Origin: an uncultured Pelagibacteraceae bacterium
Lineage (GTDB): Bacteria; Pseudomonadota; Alphaproteobacteria; Pelagibacterales; Pelagibacteraceae
Length of the DNA stretch: 35,752 nucleotides
Assembly: GCA_902581775.1 (NCBI GenBank)
Contig: CACHPJ010000010.1
Location: forward strand, 1-35,752
Direction of reading: 5' to 3'
In this document: positions 33,430 to 35,752 of the stretch, one piece after another
Layout: the number at the start of each line of letters is the position of its first letter
Position numbering within the stretch: position 1 is the stretch's first letter
Translations under genes and position numbers: made by a program
The notes under the pieces: generated by a model
Database searches by the model: none
Seen by the model: the letters and a program-made list of their open reading frames with translations, nothing else
What the model was told of the DNA's origin: nothing

Positions 33430-34319
33430 TTTAAATACTCTCTTTTTTTTGAAAGTTTAAATCTTCTATAAACTAATATGAAAACAAGCAACATAAACAC
33501 TGCTCCAATTCTAAATTCAGTTCCTAAAATATAATCTGCAAATTCCTCAAATAGACCTAAGCCCATCCCCGAAACTGCCACAGCTGGTAAATTACCAAGA
33601 CCTGCAACTATAACTATCATGAAAGATCTAACTGTATATGGGAGACCTACGTATGGATGAAGAGTAAGAGTAATTGAAATTAAAGCTCCTGCAATTCCAC
33701 ATAAAGCTGCATTAATTCCAAAAGTTGCAGCATAAACTTTTTCGGTATCTACGCCTAAAATTTTTGCAGCTCTCGCATTTTGGGCTGTAGCTCTTATAGC
33801 TCGTCCAAGTCTAGATTTTTTCATATATATTACTAACGCAATTGCATATAAAACACTTATTACAGCAGAGAATATTTTTGAATTTGGCAGTGTTACAGAA
33901 TTATCAAATAACATTGTTGTACCATATCCTGATTGAGCAACTACAACGTCTGCGCCAAAAATAAAATTCATTAGTTGTTGAAATACGATAGCAATACCAA
34001 AGGTTGCTAAAATTGAAATAAATAAATCGCGGTCTACAACTTTATTAATTACTAACTTATAAAGAGCCCAACCAACAAAATACATTATAATTGGAGAAAC
34101 AATTACTCCCCAAGCCGGATGAATTCCAGCAAGATACATAGTGTATGCAATATAACCTCCAAGTATTACTAAATCACCTTGAGCAATGTTGATTATATTC
34201 ATTACTCCCCATTGAAGAGCCATACCGTAGGCTATTAATGCAAATAAAATTCCCAGAAGAATTCCGTCCAATGATGCTTGGACCATTAGCATTGGAGCTT
34301 TAAAAATAAGAAAGTCCAT
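33426..34319 (-). CDS. Second Liv-type ABC permease (LivH-like)
   Basis: This 297-residue inner-membrane permease has about eight helices. LivH signatures are LDGILLGILFALIAYGMALQWGVMNIINIAQGDLVILGGYIAY, the coupling loop GRAIRATAQNARAAKILGVDTEKVYAATFGI, and MIVIVAGLGNLPAVAVSGMGLGLFEE. It follows the binding-protein gene after 69 bases that hold a strong terminator, so it is expressed by read-through or at a lower level. It overlaps the hydrolase gene by four bases. Confidence 0.93.
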   Translation of the reverse strand: MDFLIFKAPMLMVQASLDGILLGILFALIAYGMALQWGVMNIINIAQGDLVILGGYIAYTMYLAGIHPAWGVIVSPIIMYFVGWALYKLVINKVVDRDLFISILATFGIAIVFQQLMNFIFGADVVVAQSGYGTTMLFDNSVTLPNSKIFSAVISVLYAIALVIYMKKSRLGRAIRATAQNARAAKILGVDTEKVYAATFGINAALCGIAGALISITLTLHPYVGLPYTVRSFMIVIVAGLGNLPAVAVSGMGLGLFEEFADYILGTEFRIGAVFMLLVFILVYRRFKLSKKREYLK

Positions 34320-34341
34320 AAAACATTAAATCTTATAAAAG

Positions 34342-34369
34342 AAAAGCCCCTAGTTTGCTAGGGGCTTTT
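34342..34369 (-). terminator. Terminator or attenuator between the second binding protein and LivH
   Basis: A perfect 12-base-pair stem (34342-34353 with 34358-34369) has an AGCCCC core and a TTTG loop, and is followed by a T-rich stretch on the minus strand. It lies after the binding-protein stop at 34389 and before the permease start at 34319. It should make the binding-protein message the most abundant part of the operon. Confidence 0.9.
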
Positions 34370-34388
34370 TCTAATTACTTAAAAGATA

Positions 34389-35630
34389 CTAACTTCTTTC
34401 AGACCACTTAGGTATTGGGTGGTAGAATTTGTCTGAAGCCCACTTTGTTGGAGCAACAACTTTATTCTCACACGTATCACCTTTACATCTTACTTGGAAC
34501 AAAATCATCGGCTTGGCAACGTTTTGGCCACCAGGTCCAAATTTAATGTTTCCATAGAAAGTTTGCATTTCTGTGTCAACCAGCGCATCTCTAACTTTAT
34601 CTCTATCAAATGAATTTGCTCTTTCGAACGCATCTTTGAATACTAATAAAGCTGCAGATGATTCAGCTGATTGGTAAGGTGGAGCATAACCAAATTCTTT
34701 TTTAAAGTCTTTGTCATACTTCTTACCTGAACCAAAAAACTTATCTTTATAACTTAAGTTTTTATGCCACTGAGAAGCACAAAGTGCGTATTCTGAATTC
34801 TTTCCGTGTTGTTTAGAAAGTTTTGCAGCATCACAATGTGTCATCGCTAACATAGGAACGTCAACTTTCATCTCAGAGATTTGTCTGATTGCAGTTAATG
34901 CACCTTTAGTGTGGCCAGATACAACAAGTACATCAGGTTTAGTTGCTTTAACTTTAGCTAATGTAGCAGCCATATCATTTAACTCTTTTGGCAATTTATC
35001 ATCAATGATGATTTCAGATCCAGTTCTTTTTGCGGCATCTAAGATTCCAAGTCTCACGTCTTGTGAGAATGCATCTTGTTCAAATGCTTGTGCAATTTTT
35101 ACTGGCTTACCACCATTTTTTTCAACAGCAAGATCAATTGCTACTTCAAGGTATTGGTTAGCTGGTGATAACACCGCGAACAAATATTTATATCCTTTTG
35201 TAAATAAAGATCTTGATGCACCATTCGCTTCAACCATAGGAATTTTATATTTCTCGGTTACCGGTGCAATGGCTTTCGTTAAACCTGAACTGTATGGTCC
35301 AAGCATATAATGAACGCCATCTTGTTTTATTAATCTTTCAGCTAGCTGAGCAGCTCTTTTAGGATTTGACTCATCATCGTAATAAATGATTTCAAATTTA
35401 TAAGATTTTCCACCAACTTTTACTCCACCCATTTTATTTATTCTATCAACAGCCATGTTATAGCCATTTTGAGTGTGAACTCCGTTAGAAGAATACTTTC
35501 CTGTAAGAGATATCGCAGAACCTAACACGATGTAATCGCCTTCCACTTTTGCAAAAGAAGAAGAGATACTTGCTAATGTTAAAGTTATAGCTGAAATAAA
35601 TATAGTAAATAGTTTTACTAGTTTATTCAT
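34389..35630 (-). CDS. Second Liv-type ABC substrate-binding protein
   Basis: This 413-residue periplasmic protein has a Sec signal peptide (hydrophobic residues 7-23, cleavage near SFA-K at 27). The mature start GDYIVLGSAISLTGKYSSNGVHTQNGYNMAVDRIN is typical of the LivJ/amide-binding family. Later hallmarks are YDDESNPKRAAQLAERLI, YMLGPYSSGLTKAIAPVTEKYKIPMVEANGAS and the C-terminal TEMQTFYGNIKFGPGGQN. It is longer than the LivK of the first system and closer to the group that binds amides, aromatic or short-chain acids, so its ligand may not be a branched-chain amino acid. It carries a conserved Cys pair near the C terminus (RCKGDTC). It leads the long operon that ends in the CsiD-like gene. 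Confidence 0.92.
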   Translation of the reverse strand: MNKLVKLFTIFISAITLTLASISSSFAKVEGDYIVLGSAISLTGKYSSNGVHTQNGYNMAVDRINKMGGVKVGGKSYKFEIIYYDDESNPKRAAQLAERLIKQDGVHYMLGPYSSGLTKAIAPVTEKYKIPMVEANGASRSLFTKGYKYLFAVLSPANQYLEVAIDLAVEKNGGKPVKIAQAFEQDAFSQDVRLGILDAAKRTGSEIIIDDKLPKELNDMAATLAKVKATKPDVLVVSGHTKGALTAIRQISEMKVDVPMLAMTHCDAAKLSKQHGKNSEYALCASQWHKNLSYKDKFFGSGKKYDKDFKKEFGYAPPYQSAESSAALLVFKDAFERANSFDRDKVRDALVDTEMQTFYGNIKFGPGGQNVAKPMILFQVRCKGDTCENKVVAPTKWASDKFYHPIPKWSERS

Positions 35631-35640
35631 TAGTTCCCCT

Positions 35641-35660
35641 TTGTTAATTAATTAATTAAT
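35641..35660 (-). promoter_or_regulatory. ATTA-repeat leader element, second copy
   Basis: On the minus strand this reads ATTAATTAATTAATTAACAA, identical to 19147-19166. Here it lies 10 bases before the start codon, directly followed by the AGGGG ribosome site. Confidence 0.6.
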
Positions 35661-35667
35661 TTCAATT

Positions 35668-35696
35668 ATTAAAACAAGAAATTGAGAGGATGACAA
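35668..35696 (-). promoter_or_regulatory. Candidate promoter of the second Liv-type operon
   Basis: On the minus strand TTGTCA (35691-35696) is followed by a 17-base spacer and TTTAAT (35668-35673). The -10 and the downstream bases align with those before the first livK. The remaining bases to the window end show no gene. Confidence 0.5.
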
Positions 35697-35752
35697 CAGT
35701 AAGAATGTATTAATAACTCTGTGTCACAGCAATATAAATTGCTATTATAATT

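Noticed and set aside
34909-35310. A 133-codon plus-strand open frame inside the second binding-protein gene
   Set aside because: It is opposite a well-supported coding gene, has no recognisable domain and shows the composition of a reverse-frame shadow. The same holds for the other plus-strand frames except the AbrB-family gene.

Overview
The window is a very AT-rich, tightly packed bacterial segment. Intergenic gaps are all under 170 bases and every gene but one lies on the minus strand. The gene content suggests a marine alphaproteobacterium, most likely of the Pelagibacterales (SAR11) type. The supporting signs are low GC, many solute-binding-protein transporters (two Liv-type ABC systems and one tripartite tricarboxylate system), small amino-acid exporters, a full-length AcnA, and a streamlined layout with overlapping start and stop codons. 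The taxonomic call is inference; no rRNA or tRNA gene is present to test it. I found no insertion sequence, CRISPR array or phage gene.

Region 1 (1-7902) reads right to left as one unit. It holds a secreted 1218-residue TPR protein, a PqqD/RRE-like small protein, a 726-residue protein with two ATP-grasp units, a LysA-fold PLP decarboxylase, and a urea-transporter-family membrane protein cut by the window edge. The last three junctions each overlap by exactly 14 bases. This looks like an undescribed small-molecule or peptide-modification pathway and is the main candidate for a novel system.

Region 2 (7999-12118) holds a GNAT acetyltransferase, an EamA-family transporter, a MATE/DinF transporter, a TerC-family membrane protein and a small outer-membrane beta-barrel protein. 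The barrel gene has its own terminator and a palindrome in its leader.

Region 3 (12288-17966) holds csaA, a DUF411 metal-binding protein, a LysE-family exporter, acnA and a PrpD-family protein, all in the same direction.

Region 4 (18027-24770) is a complete first branched-chain amino-acid-type ABC system (livH-M-G-F-K), preceded by a ProC-like reductase. An AbrB-family membrane protein diverges from it on the plus strand.

Region 5 (24767-35630) holds a TctC-TctB-TctA tripartite system. Upstream of it lies a long operon: a second Liv-type binding protein, LivH, a secreted alpha/beta hydrolase, LivM, LivG, LivF, AzlC, AzlD, and a CsiD/GlaH-like glutarate 2-hydroxylase. Four-base ATGA overlaps tie most of these genes together. 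The order suggests one programme: hydrolyse a compound in the periplasm, import the product, process it with a 2-oxoglutarate-dependent oxygenase, and export excess. The three solute-binding-protein genes in the window share a promoter layout and a similar leader.
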